From: Mesaphorura yosii
Lineage: Eukaryota; Arthropoda; Collembola; Poduromorpha; Tullbergiidae
Assembly: GCA_009869945.1 (NCBI GenBank)
Contig: WIXG01000168.1
Location: forward strand, 102,837-166,836
Direction of reading: 5' to 3'
DNA: 64,000 nucleotides
Shown: piece after piece, positions 37,847-51,800 of the stretch
Layout: each line of letters starts with the position of its first letter
How positions within the stretch are numbered: the stretch's first letter is position 1
The notes under the pieces: generated by a model
What the model saw: only the letters and a program-made list of their open reading frames with translations
Databases searched by the model: none
What the model was told of the DNA's origin: nothing
Position numbers and translations under genes: made by a program

Positions 37847-40800
37847 ATAGTTTCTTTTAATTGTTTATGCATTGTACACCAGCAACAGTCACACTGAATG
37901 AATGCCGATTGACTGATGATCTTTCCTGTAAGGTGTCAACTAAGTCGTGGCCTTAGTCTTTGTCCCAGTTTTATGGAACACTGAGGAACTCGCGTCAGTT
38001 TCTATGTTTCTAATTTATGAGTGGATGGATGGACTGACTGCAGTTTGTAGGGATGGAACTGATATCACTAATCGTCACAGCTGAACGCTGATTAGTAGCA
38101 CCGGTAGTTCCGTGAACTACGTTACAAATTGAACACAATTAGCAGCACAAAATGCGCGTGCAAGGCAGTTTGGTAGCTTCACCCATAATTCGAAAGTCAG
38201 TTCGTGATTCGTTCGAGTACATCGACTGGATTTTTTCTCGCTCGTTGATGAAAACTAGACGACCGACGAGCGGACGGAGATCGGAGAGAAGAGCAGAGAG
38301 AGGAATCGATCGATATTTCAGGATTCAAATGTAACACTGCACAAATGCGGGAGGCCGACAGAAGAATCAAACGAGACGACGAGAGAAGAGGAAGAAGCAC
38401 CAGCACCAGACACCGCACCAGAAGGGCAACACTTCTTCGGCTCGGCGGTCTCCACGCATTCCGTACACACATGAGCATTTGGCGGAATACATTATGCTCG
38501 CTCGTACTGCTAAAGTCGAGCTCGTTCGTGCAGGCATTGCATGGAGATCACTTTCTCGCGCAGCATCCCGAAACAGAGCAGAGGAGAGTACGAATTTACA
38601 ATTCCCTACTACTTTAATCTCTTTTCCACCCACACTTTTACTGGTTGTAAAAATATAATCATGCCCTGTGCCACGTACTCCTTCGCCTTCGCTACTTCGC
38701 ATCTTTTCACTTACACATTATTTTCGGATTGCTTACATTACAATCGAGTCATGCATGCAATGTATGAGCCAGAGATGAGTAATACGCTAAATGCCTTCGG
38801 AATGATTGAATTTTGACCTCGAGCGCGAGGCCGGGGTCATGCACGCCGGGACGTGTTATACTGTTATGCAATAACAATGGCCTGCGTAAATTGATCAGTT
38901 TATACCAATTCCAGTGGACATTCGAAGTGCAGAGTAGTACTTCGGTCAGGCCTAACAAACTTGTCATAATGTTGCTATATTTTAATGAAGTGTTAATTCA
39001 CTAATTGGCTTACAGCGATTTGCAATAGTGTCAGCTTCAGAGCTAATTCTTTGGAAACCTCGGTTCATGATTGATGTACCAATGTTCGGATGCCGATAAA
39101 AAATAGTACAGTTTGTATACTTACCTTCTCTATCAAATATTAGGTTAAATATATCAAATATTGGGATGTGGCAGTGCGTATGCTGTTTGGATTTAGTTGT
39201 ATCACGCAATTAATAAGTGCACTTGAATGTCAAACTGCCGCAGAACGCAGGATGATCGTTAAATTAATGAATAAGGATCGTTTTTACTTCTACCAAACCA
39301 TCGATGTCGTAATTGTCGTAGTTCGTTTCGGCACGGTGGTCACAGTCACAATTATTTGTACAGAAGGCACTGATGAACACACGACAAATTATGTACAATC
39401 TCCAGTCCAAGTCCAACAAAATTCCAGAGCCTCTACCGCCGCCGTAAATAATTGCGCACACCAAAATTCAAATCTGAATCACAATCGGAAGTCCCATGCG
39501 CATTACACAGATTGTATGATTGCAGAATTCGGCGAAAAATATGAAATCTTTTAAAACTTTATTATGGCACACCCTTTAACAAGGCAAATTGGTTAATACT
39601 GCTGGCCTGCGACTGCTGCTGCTGTTATTATCAAGGCGACAAGAGGCACTCTACGCTGAGTGTGCGCGAACAGCAGCTGAGTGAGTACAAATTTAATTAT
39701 AATTATGACTCGAATCAAGCATTTTTTGCTCGAGTTGTGTTGTTGTGGCTGTGACCAACAAACTACAGTTGATTAGCACTGTAAATTGAATGCATACAGA
39801 GCATCGTAGTACCATCAGGCTACGGTGACGATACATGGCACCGTGTTGCATTGACTTAGCTTTGGTTTGGTTTGGCATTGGTAGCAGGTGCAGAAAGTAC
39901 CAGCGAAGACTCCAAGCTCTCTATTTACTTTATCCGAACTGTGTTGTGTGTTAAAGTGATGGTTGTGGCAGGAATTCATTCTAATAATACAACGTGAATA
40001 ATAATAGAGTGTAGAGGCCGAAAAAGGTTACGAGCTCAAGCCTGCCTGCCAGCAGACTGCCTTCGCTCTCCCTTTCCTTTGACATCATCTATTTGGCATT
40101 ATTCACACTAAAACTCGAGTCTTCTCCTTACGTCTTGCTGATGAAATCATAGTAGAGTTGAGTTAACACTTACGCTCAAACGGAAATCATGTGATCTTCG
40201 GAATGCAAAGCCGGTTAACTGTTTATGCGTGCAGGAAATGCGGTGGGTCTTTGTTTCGTTGCTGAGCTCAATTTCAAGTAGGAAATGATCGGGCTGATAG
40301 TCTCATTGCTCAAATGACACTGCTCAGTAATTGAAATGTAAATTACAATGTGGATTCTCTCGCAAATAAAAATTATGCCGTGCTGTGGGATTGGGTCCAG
40401 AATATTTTTAAGAATTGGAGAATGAACTACTGGATAAATCTTTTCTAGAATAGAATACATTTTCCACAAAATGGAATGAACTTTCTCCTGACGCTTGCTG
40501 TCTTCTCTCCGCACACAAACACCGTTAGCAACTTTTGCTTTCAGCCCTTTTAGTCATACTCTACTTTAGGTGATTTCTGGAACCACGTACTGGTTCGGCG
40601 TGTTATAAGCAGTTAGGCTCAGCGAATTTGATTTAATATAACTATGAATGGTTGTCAGATCTCAGATCTGGAGCGGTTATTTGTGATTAATTGCAGGGCA
40701 TCTCGACTTTTATCAATGCCCCTGCTCTCAGCCTGCCAGAATTCATCATCTTGGCATTTGTTCATTCTGACCGATAAGTGCTGGAATCAGAATATCAAAT

Positions 40801-43800
40801 TCGAGATCATTTTTCAAATGAAGGTAGTTCTCAGAAATCAGGTAGGAAATTGAAAAGGAGTGGCCTCCTTGAAACTTTCCAGCCACCCACCTTCATTTTC
40901 AGTTTTTCAGATAAGATTTATTGAAAGGAAAGGGAATCAAGACTGGAGAAAGTCCTTCAATGCAACACACAGATGTTGACTACTCGCCCCTTCTCCTTTC
41001 CAGGCTTTCTGGTGTCGTAACAGAAGGGGTGAAAAATGCTACAACGTAGAATTGCTCACGCTTTACAATAACCTAAAGCGTTCACGAGAAAAAGTCGAAG
41101 CTAAACTTTTGTGGTTGTACAAAACTTTAAGAAAGTGGTCCTGGATAGAACCGCGAGAAGGACTCACCTTTTCCTTTCAAACTCCTCCCAGTCCATAAAC
41201 TCGCTACTTTCTCTACTTTTACCATGAGCTTGCTACTTTTTGGAAACATTCCAATAATTTATGCGCCTTTGCCCGCTCGGTGGAAGACGTTTTGGTCAAT
41301 AATTTCGGGACTTATCTTCCGATTCGGCGATAAGGTTTCCAATATTTCTACCCATGCCTCTGATGCTATTTGACGATAATATTCCAGGACATTTATAGTT
41401 CTGTGCTTAGAAAGAGACCACCCAGATCTACAGAAAGTGGCTGGAGCTTCTAGCTATTTTTCATGACATTTCAACAAAAGCACTCGCATGACTTCTCTTT
41501 GCTCATTCTTACCTGAAGTTAATCGTTTGCAGGAAACCCGAGACACCTGCCATGATCAATTAACTCGCAAACGTTACCTCAGAAACAATTGTCTGGGAAC
41601 AGTTTACCACCAACAATTTACTAGAAGCAAACTTACTAAGAAAGAGACAATCGTAGATATGGCCCCGTCACTTTCTGGCGTGAACTTTCGGATTCGCAAA
41701 TATTGACTAAAATATTCAATCTATTCCAATCAATAAGCCCAAATATTGATTGATTTTTAAAGGCAACAATGAAAAATGAACGAGTAATGAAATTCCCTTC
41801 ATTAGTTTGGCCATGAGAATCCTACTTAACCATCTGTGCATCTTGCAGAGCAAAGTCTCCGCTTTCTCAAAATCATCAACGGCATCAAGAATTTTGATAT
41901 TTTGAAAGTATTTTCAACCCTCACTTTCTAACTGCATTTCCAATGAATCTCCGGAGACTCATTTCCAACCGCAAAATATGCATTGTACTCCTGGGGAACT
42001 TTTGCCCGGTAATCAAGTCTGAATTAACTGCAAATTAAGTGTGATTAAACGCGTAACATAAACAATGCCCGCAATTTTAATCGCAATGAATTCGTGCATT
42101 GACTCATAATCACAGCCAGTTATTCCGAATCCTGAGGGAAAGCTTGAATGACTGGTAGTTGCATTTGCACAACTGAATTCATCTCAACAGAGTCACAAAA
42201 TGTTTTGACAAATGCGATACGATAGCATCATTTTGAGGCAGGAAGAATCAAAGCGAACCACTTAAGCATTCAGTTGCTCAGCAGCGCGTTGAACGGAGGG
42301 TGAATTCTGTGAGCGGAGAGTTGTTGGACAAGGAAGGGTGGAAGGGAAAGCGAGAGAAGGAGAAAGTCGGATTTATAAAGCGAGGACACGTCGTTCTCTG
42401 TTCTGTGAACATGGCTAATGCTTTTGTACAGACACTTTGTATCCTTCCTAATCCTAGATTCGGATCTGAGTGAGTTGACGTTCCAGTTCGGTTCAGCCTC
42501 GGAAAACGCGTAGCGCAATGCAGTGAAAATGGGAAAGATACAAAAGGCGAAGGAAATAAAATCATAACAAGAGAATTGCCTGTCATATCCGGAAAATAAA
42601 TAAAAACTCGGAGTGATCATTAAATGAATTGGATGGAGGAGCGAGTCTTTGGCGAGAATTCTCTTTCCATGCATTTATGATGCTGATGCAGAGTCAGATC
42701 GCTCGAGTTGGACAAATTCATTTTCGTACGATTTCGACAAATGCAGAAGAGAAGAATCTCGGTTTATTATACGAGCGGTAATCAATTCGGATCCTTTTAC
42801 GAAAGCAGAAGCGTAAAAGGCCAGGCAAGTTGAAACATTTTCATTTCAAAAGTTTTTTCGCTCACCCGAAATACGACTACGAAGGCGAAAGTCCACAGTC
42901 CATTTCTGAAACTTAGGGCCAATTCTGCCTTACTCAGCAGCCAGCCCGGGTGAATCTTTAAGATAAATGACCGGTCATGTCATAGAAAAACATGGATTCA
43001 CATTCGCGTTCACGACTGTGTGTTGTGTGGTGAAATGGCTCGAGATAGAATGGAAGGATGATGACGATGAAGATGACGAGGAAACTTTTTTTACAACTTG
43101 ACTACTATGTTATAGCCAGCTTGCTCGTAAATGTTGAGGAAATTTTTATTGAAAAAGTTTCACATCTTCATGCTCTTGCTCCCGGATCTGAATCATCCCT
43201 TCAAAATGTCAATCTGATTGTTTGCGAGCATCCCGGTTATTTATTTCTCAGGCTGGAGTTCCGTTTTAACGTAAGTGCTCTGATGCGAGCAGGCGAATAG
43301 TGAAAGTAAGGACTTGTGCTTTTCCCGCATTGACTTGACTGCTTTCACTGCTTGCCTCAGAGCTCGCTCCCCGAATCTCAACCATCAAACGAACCCCGCA
43401 AGCAAGTAGTGAAGTAGTTTTCAACAGATTCATAAAATTCATTCATGCATGATCAACTGCCTGCCGTTTTACAGCTTTCCGTCTCAATGACAGGAGAATT
43501 GTAGCCATAAATATTCATTGGACTGTCGACAATTTTGAATTTAGTATTTTACAGCGTCCAATTCTCAAATTACGTCTCAGAGAAAGGGTAAATCCAAGCC
43601 CGACGGAGTGTGTACGGGTTTCAGCTAAGCCGACAAAGCAGTATATTCATAATTTAAAGATGTTGTGGTAGTTGAATATTTCTTCCAGCTTCAGTGTTAG
43701 TTCCCTCCATTAATTTTATTACCCTTCCCTGTACTAGAAATCTGCAGCACTATGCTGCCGCTGCCTGCTGATGATTATGATCATTGCGATTGCGATGCTG

Positions 43801-44619
43801 ATTTTGAGATTGTGATCACAGGATGCATAAAATATGATTCATGATTATTGTGATGATGTGAAGGCACAAGCGAGCTAAGTACAAGAGCTTTACTGCGAGC
43901 ACCGCAGAATCATACAGCAATTAAGTAGACTATCCATTCGTGAATTGAAAATTTACCCGAAAATGAAGTTTAAACTGAAAATTATGACAATTAGCCGAGC
44001 AGCAGTAGTTGTAGTTTCGTACTTGTTTCAAGATTTCAAGCAAATGGATGAAGGCGGAGGCATGTTGCGGTCTGCACGCCAATAATTTCTTCACAAACTA
44101 ACGCTGCAATACTTCAGTTTCAAAAGGTTTGAACATTTGGTGAAAGGTACGAGTGGAGGCCGCTGTAAACTGTGATTTCGATTTCAGGAACTCTTTCCAT
44201 TAAAAATTCCGGAAAGCTGGAAGCTAAGAATCTTCGACAATCATAAACCTGCAGATTTAATTACTGCTTGTAAGTTAGGCAAGTCTGACGCTTTTTATTG
44301 TGGTATGCTATTTATTTAAATAAGCACATGTACTCAAATAAAATCTTCACACCTAAATCCTAGGCCCTTAATGTGGAGTTTAGTACCAAGAATGAAGACT
44401 TAAGGGCAAATTCTGAATATCCAAGGACTCTTTATTCAATTCAATCCAACCAAGAATCAACTTCGAAATCAAGCACAGTAAATGAATGTAAGAGTAAATC
44501 GAAGTTAAGTGAATTAAGATAAATAAGTTAAATGAAAATTTTACAAAGATATCAAAATGTTGTCTGAAAAGGTACGGTTTGCACATAAACGACCTAAAGT
44601 TTGTGAGTACGTAAAATTA

Positions 44620-45219
44620 TTAGTTTGCGTTGGGTTCTCCAACAGCTTCATTTGCAGGCTCCTCAACGCCAACTCCTTCTGTAGCTGCTGCTTCCTTTTC
44701 CTTGGCTCCATTTGTTGCTTCCTCGCCAGCTGCAGCTGCATCCGCAACATCTGTTGTCTTTGGTTCATCAACAGTTTCAATGACTGCTGGAGATTCTTCT
44801 TCGCCCTCAGCTTCCTTAGGCTTCTTTGCCGCAGGTTCTTCAGCACCTGCACCTCCCTCCGATGGACGCTTCTCAGTTCCATTGGTTTTCTTCTCAGCAG
44901 CAACTGGCTCTTCTTCGTCCCTGTCGAAATCTGAGTCGACCGCGTCATCTTCAGCTTCTTTCTCTTCCCTGCAGTTAAAGATTAACAAGTTCAGAAGATT
45001 TAAGTTGTCCCACTTGTGCGTGTCATGCTTCATGCATTGTATTTCCATTACGTTAACTATAAGCACTTACACATATTCATTGTCTCCTTCCGTCTCTTTG
45101 AAACCACCATATGCTGTTTCATAAAACTCGTCTTTCTCAGTTTCTTCACCAGTCAATAACTTAGCCATGCGATTTCCAGCAGTGGCACGCTTTGGCCTTC
45201 CCTCAGCAATCGACGACAT
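44620..45219 (-). CDS. YL1-N domain acidic protein (VPS72-like, lacks the YL1 C-terminal domain)
   Basis: Two exons (45071-45219 and 44620-44968) encode 165 residues. The N-terminal half matches the H2A.Z-binding region of YL1/VPS72, the SWR1/SRCAP subunit: RPKRATAGNRMAKLL, DEFYETAYGGF, a GDNEY segment and DSDFDRDEEE. In YL1 this region wraps the H2A.Z-H2B dimer. Here it is followed only by a Glu/Ala/Lys-rich tail with a possible nuclear signal (KRPSEGG and AAKKPKE), then a stop and a minus-strand AATAAA at 44431-44436. Full YL1 is roughly twice as long with a C-terminal domain, which I do not find nearby. It may be a stand-alone histone chaperone paralog or a short isoform. Start ATG at 45219 fits the family N-terminus. 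Confidence 0.82.
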
Positions 45220-48200
45220 TCTGATTCGAATTCGATTAACCTGCGCAGTCACAATTTAAGTTTAGACCGGTTAACACAAGGCGAGGATGCAATTTTATTG
45301 CATTTTATTTATATGCAATGCAATTAAGACTAATAGTCTCCTATGGAAAGATGCCCCTTTCATACCTGATCGGTTTCTGTGAGGATCACGAACTTGTTTC
45401 CTTTTCGCGGAAGACGGCAGACTTGAACACTTTGCTAATGAATGCGAAAAAAACATTAATTAGGCTACGCTTTGAAAATTCAATAATTCAACATCCACGA
45501 CGCCGACTGGTCAGTTCCCAAGTGGAACAATTTTACTTACCGTCTCTAGCTGTGGAGCTGAAAAACACTTGAAGTTGTATAAAATGCGACTCTAGCAGAT
45601 TTGACACTTGGCACAACTTCAAAATCGTCGACTCGTCGAAGGATCCAGATCGAAGACGGAGCACAATCTCGAAATCGAGAAGACTGTGTACAAGTGAACT
45701 GTGGAACGAAAGAAAAGACAAGCCGACGCTTCGTGTTCCGCTCCGACGATGAATAACAAACAAGGAAACTTCCACTAAGTGCATGTGGAGCATTTTTCTC
45801 GCACGGCAAGGAAAACGTGTGTCGTCTGATCGACAATTGATACATACATATTCAGTGCATCTATCTACAAATTATTAGGTGCTTCTCATTATCGCAGTCG
45901 GAGTCCATATTCTTGGAAATAACGAACGATGGTGAGTGCTGGTTCTGGACCAAAAACCCAAGCCGAATAAACATTGTTCGATACAATTTGTGCAGATTGA
46001 CGTTCTTCATTCACACAAAAATACTTGATTCGTTTTTCATTAATTATCCCTTTCAACTTGCATGAATGCTACGCTGAAAATTGTGCATACGATTTTCCAT
46101 TTCAGTTCCTAATTACGTGTCATGAGCGTAAGCTGAATCAGTGACCGGCAAATCTGCAGACTTAATGGACTGCCTCATGCGTTCAGCTTTCAGCAGAAAA
46201 TTTCAGCTCTCATCCCTTGAATTCATTCTCTTTGTCTTCTTGCTGCATGAATTGCACTATCATCATTTTGGCGATTTACTGCACGACTCCTTGCATAATT
46301 GCAGGGCGATGATTTAATTAAGCAGAGATTGCGAGCCTGACGCAATAAAATCGAGAATGATAAAATAATGGACAGCTCAAGTGAAGTACCACCTCACTTC
46401 TCACTTAATGAAGCTCAAAAACTGCTGATTGTGTTTATTGTGTTATATTTCGAGGATGAGAATCGAGCCAACGGAGTGATGAGAATGAGACGCGACAGAA
46501 TTTGGCAGACGTAAACTATAATTTGCATTCTTGTCCTGTATCCCGTGTTTATTGTACATGCTGCCACTCACATTTGAGAACATATTTTAACTGAGAGACA
46601 TTTGCGGTAACAATTTTGCCAGTCGCATCATTTATGAACTGCACGCGAAATTGACATTTCTGCGTTTCGTGACGTTCTCAACCTCGCCGTCATCCCGTTC
46701 TAATTCTGCGACTAATTTCCTATAATCCCACTTGAATGCGTCTGTTCTGATGTACGGCCTCATTTCTCAACTGTAAATGTAAATTTGCGAAAACATGGCT
46801 TTAATTTCATTTACTGAGTCAAATCTCCACATTTGCGCATCGCAGTGAGTAGGAACAGCCGACCCAACTCTTGTGTCTTGAATTAATTGAAGCGCATCCT
46901 TATTTTTGCAATTCGTATCTCTCATCTTGAATACAGGGCGCAGGGATTGTTACGCGTACGCGGATGTTGAAGCCAAAGTCGGAAGACGTGACTGTAACTG
47001 CACACCTTCTGCATTCTGCCATAATATAGTCTCATCAAATTGATGAAATGCTCCCAAAACATGATCATAGATCATTATGCCTTCATCACGATGATAGCAT
47101 GAACGGTTCAAGTGCGGCAGCAGCAGGAAGCTTGCTAACTACGACCAACCACGACTGCATTGTGTTGGGATTAGCGATTAGGAATTTTACAAATTATATT
47201 TAACACCACAAAAGTCAACAATGCCCACCACCATCACCGAAATCACCGGTTCTATTCTACACTGACGTCAAAGAGCAGAGCATGCAAGAGTGCCGGGACC
47301 GACTGCTAACCGCCCACCGCTCAGAGCAGACCCAACCAACATTTAAATGTTAATTCAATAAATCCACATCAAAATACAATACGTGTACTTGTTTCAAGCG
47401 CAAGTGTTTTCGTACAAGTGTGAGCATCGGCCGACGAGAGCCTCGCCGTGCCGTGCCTCAAACTCATCTGCCAAGTCAGTTGCATCTTCACCCATTCATT
47501 CTCCTTCACGAGTACAATGTACTGTTGAGGAGAGAACAACAGCAGTAAGCACTTTTATTTATGAAGTTCCGTTTTCTGGAAGCAGATTACGGAACTGCTC
47601 CCCTTTTACCCTAATTTCTGGAGCTATTTTTAGAACTCTACCTCTTAACCTCGGCATCAATTTCTCTCAGGTGATAACGATAACACAACATTCCGTGTAC
47701 GTGGAGCAGCAGGGATTTTAATTTGTGATAACAGTAATCGGAATTACATTTGGGCATTGCCCGACGGGAAGACACTGACATTAGGAAAGTGAAAGTGTGA
47801 GCGTCAACAGGGGTTTGGACAATTTGGAGATCGTGCCACGCAGCAGATAAGGTAATTGAATCAACGATTTGAAGGTTGTATTACCTGATTCCCCGCACTA
47901 AAGTGGCCATCTGTCAAGTCCTGGACATCAAAATTGTGTTTGACTTTTCAGATATGCTGATTGCTGTGCCCAAGAATTAGCACCTGCCCTGCCCTGGAAC
48001 AGCATTAAAGGTGTATCGACAAAACTCACTCAGGGAAAGTAGCTCGTAGAACCTCATCTGTCCATATCATTATCGTGGTACTTTTTGTCTTCGTTCGATC
48101 GGACACGACAAAGACGATGTAGTTGCAATTTAGGCTGGACGAAGATCTCAGCGATTTTTGGGGAGAAGAGCATTTAACGTCGTACCTAGCTTTATCTTTC

Positions 48201-48826
48201 AACCATCTGGAACTCAACTCAGGGTCAACGGGTCAAGATTATCCAATAACAACACCAAAGCAAACATAGAATCAAGTTAAGAAGCTATTGTTAATTAATT
48301 TAGAGTTTAGGACTAGATTAGACCTTAAGCTTAGATAAGTAAGACGAGAGCAAGCAATTGCGAGACTAGAAATGCTGTGAGGTTAAATTGAGACTATCTG
48401 AATTTAGGCATGCTCTCACGTAACTGTAGGATTCTTAGGGATGCTTATCGCAATAATCATAGTTGCCATTTAATGTTATCACATCAACTACTCACATATC
48501 GTCAGGTACAATCAGATTTTAATTTGTTTAAATCACGTTCGTCATTTCTTTTTCAAAACTTATGTTCGAGCAACGCTAGGTTATGAAATCGTCATATTAA
48601 TCAAAAATACTGTGATATCTGCAACGCATGCATACCTAAAATCATTTCACTTTTATTGTAATTTCCCTGCACCGATGTAAAGGGATACCAACCAACTTGC
48701 CGTGGTAGAATACTATTTAAACCAGTTTGATAACTGCAATTTTGTAACAAACATATGCAATTGAAAGGTTTTAGCTCTAATTTTAAACTATTTACGGTAG
48801 AACAGCCGAAAACCAAGACTTTCATC
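45220..48826. other. 3.6 kb intergenic region between YL1-N gene and GALNT
   Basis: The two flanking genes diverge, so both promoters lie here. No exon chain was found. Open frames near 45533-45845 (-) and 47383-47721 (+) have irregular composition and no splice support. A GCGCAG acceptor just upstream of the YL1-N start suggests that gene may have a spliced leader exon near 45250-45800. Confidence 0.4.
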
Positions 48827-51800
48827 ATGAGATTTCGCACGCAAACCTGTAAAATCATTTTAGCTACCTCTCTAATATGGTTTCTCGTGGACGTGGTACT
48901 TTTGATTTATTACACGGATTGTGGTGGCTCTGGTTGCGCCGGAGCCAAGGGCGAACCCAAAGGTCCTTCAGCTGAAGCGCTTGTTCATTACAGCGAGAAT
49001 CAGGTGCATCGCAATAATCATGACACTCACCAAAACGACGTGGATTTCGACAGCGATGGTGATCTTGCGGTAAGAGTTTTGTTACCGATTGAAATGACGA
49101 GCATAATTTTACACAACTCTACTGACTGTGAAGACGGTGTACACATACTTTTCACAGGCTATGAAGTCTTCTTACCCTGCAAGTAAACTGCACTTGTGGA
49201 AACTAGCCCCAGTAGTCGAAGAAGACCATGGAAAGCCCGGTGAAATGGGAAAGGCTGTCAAATTGCCTCCAAATATAGAAAGACTTGCAGCTGACAAATT
49301 TAAATTGAATCAATTTAATGTCCTCGCTTCAGACGCCATATCACTCAATCGCTCCCTTCCAGATGTTCGACTACCTGGGTAAGAAATACTTTACAAAAGA
49401 ATCAGAATTAGCAAAACACTAATCTTAATCTGCGTGAATCGTTATTGCACAGCTGTCGGGCGAAGTCGTACCCGAAAAGGCTTCCAGACACATCGATTAT
49501 TATAGTTTTCCACAATGAAGCCTGGTCAACTCTTCTGCGCACGATACATTCCGTAATAAACCGATCCCCCAGAGCACTGCTAAACGAGATTATACTGGTC
49601 GACGATGCTTCGGAGCGAGATTTCTTGGGACAAGAATTAGAAGATTATATTGCCAAACTTCCAATCCCGGTACATCTTTTTCGTACTGGAGAAAGATCAG
49701 GACTGATCCGAGCAAGGCTGCTAGGTGCAAAGCACGCAAAGGTAACATTCCTAATTTAGGCAATAAATTAACCTTTTGTTAGTATGATAAAGAAATTGTG
49801 GAACTTCTTTCAGGGTTCTGTCCTGACTTTTTTGGATGCACATTGTGAATGCACTGAAGGCTGGCTGGAGCCCCTATTATCAGAAATAGCTGAGGATCGG
49901 AAGTCAGTCGTGTGTCCCATAATCGACGTCATTTCGGACAATAATTTTGAATACGTAACCGCATCAGACATGACATGGGGTGGCTTCAACTGGAAGTTAA
50001 ATTTCAGATGGTAAATTTTTTAATTCACGCGGTAACATCAGACTTTAGCATTCCTTAGCTTCATTGCAATGTTTTATTCATATTTCAGGTACAGAGTTCC
50101 GCAAAGAGAAATGGAAAGAAGAGGTGGCGATCGAACGAAACCGCTCCTAACTCCGACAATGGCTGGTGGCCTCTTCTCGATCGACAGAGATTATTTCTAT
50201 GAAATTGGCTCCTACGATACAGGAATGGATATTTGGGGTGGTGAAAACCTGGAGATGTCGTTCAGGGTAAAGCTATTCCGAAAAATTCAGCCGTGAATTT
50301 ATTATCTTTAGTTAATTCCCTTCCTTCTAGCCTATTCTATTTGTTTGATTGATTTTTATTTGAGTTTTAATCTCATTTGCCACATTTTTACGAGAGCAGG
50401 TTTGGCAATGCGGAGGATATCTGAAGATTGCCACATGCAGTCACGTAGGCCACGTCTTTAGGGACAAGTCGCCTTACACTTTCCCTGGAGGAGTCAGTAA
50501 AATTATTCTTCATAACACAGCGCGGGTTAGGACTACTTTTCTTCAGAAAGCTCGGCCAGAATATTTTAACTGGCAAGAACTCTTGCAGCGAAGCGTGTTG
50601 TTAATTTCTATTCTAATGTCTCAGGTTGCCTCAGTTTGGCTAGATGATTGGAAACAATTTTACTTTGAAATGAGCCCAGGTTATTTTCATTTTTAAATTT
50701 TACTAACGTATTCAATGATTTGCATTCATTTAACCATTTTTAGAAAGACTAACTCAATAACCGTAAGAATTGACAATAATTGATACTTCGTGCTACTTGC
50801 TAATAACCAAATGCATAATTTGGCCTCAGCCTGACTTACTAACTTACGAACAGCGAAGTAACTGTGCTCACTCGCTCGTGGCTTCATGTATTAATTGACA
50901 CACTTTCTATTTCAATTAACTCCCTCCGTCTTCTGTTTGATGAACCCTTTGAGTTCTTTCTTTCTACTTTTGAGTTCTCTTCTGTATTCCTATATTTCTT
51001 GTCTTTCCTGTCTATTCTCACTATTATGTTGGTCTAATCTATTGTAATACGGTCTCAGCTTAACTTCAAGCCTGATATTTGTCCTGATAACTAGGTGTGG
51101 ATGTGTGGTGGCAAAATGCTAATAGCTCCTTGCTCTAGAGTTGGACATGTTTTCCGTAAAACTACTCCCTACTCGTTTCCTGGTGGGACGTCACATATAG
51201 TTGATAAGAACAACGGAAGGTTGGCAGAAGTATTCCTGGACGAATGGAAATCATTTTACTTCGCCATGTTTCCAGGTTTCAAATTCGACATTTTATGCAC
51301 GAGTGCACGGCACTTTGTACCAAAGTGCAACCTGAACGTCAAATTATAGTCTAACCTTACATGTTCGGCGAATACATGAATTCCGAATTTTTTAAGTGAT
51401 TACTCTAGTTTTGGTCAAGGTTTTATTTTGCTTGTAATTTTATAACCAGACAGCTTGAACTTGAGCTCTTGAGCTTGAACTGAAAACCTATTGAATTGCT
51501 CTGACTGTCCTTTCGCTTGCATGTCTGCCATTTTTCGCACAATGTTGTCGCAAAATGAAAGCTTCGAAGGCCTCGATTAGAAAATGAGTGCACATTTGTT
51601 TTATTTTTTTGTAAATACTTTGGTTGGTCTGTAAAAATGTATAAACTGAATGCAAATGCACGAAACTTTTTAACTTCACTTCATGTCACGGCCCCTCGTG
51701 GTCGTGAAGCGATTGGTTTGATGTAAATGTAATCATGCTCTCAAACTAACTCATATTCATTGTATCAGGTGCCAGAAGTGTGGACATTGGCGACGTGAGT

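Larger units (their letters stand above)
24451..44430. other. 20 kb gene-free stretch
   Basis: I found no exon chain, no family similarity and no RNA gene in this stretch. The open frames present are short, overlap on both strands and lack splice structure. Longest are about 177 codons at 31584-32117 (+) and 148 codons at 36442-36888 (-); both have irregular composition. Base composition is moderate and not simple repeat, with many TAATTA-like motifs, a MITE at 28107-28238, an inverted repeat at 30592-30620, a double hairpin at 37802-37846 and short GAT-rich runs near 43057-43084. It may be a regulatory region or part of a very large intron. Confidence 0.5.

Noticed and set aside
24451-44430. 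tRNA or other structured RNA genes
   Set aside because: A by-eye search for B-box motifs with paired arms found none; a tRNAscan run would settle it.
44630-45124. 164-codon plus-strand frame rich in Ala, Ser and Pro
   Set aside because: It is antisense to the Glu/Ala-rich tail of the YL1-N protein; the composition is a by-product.
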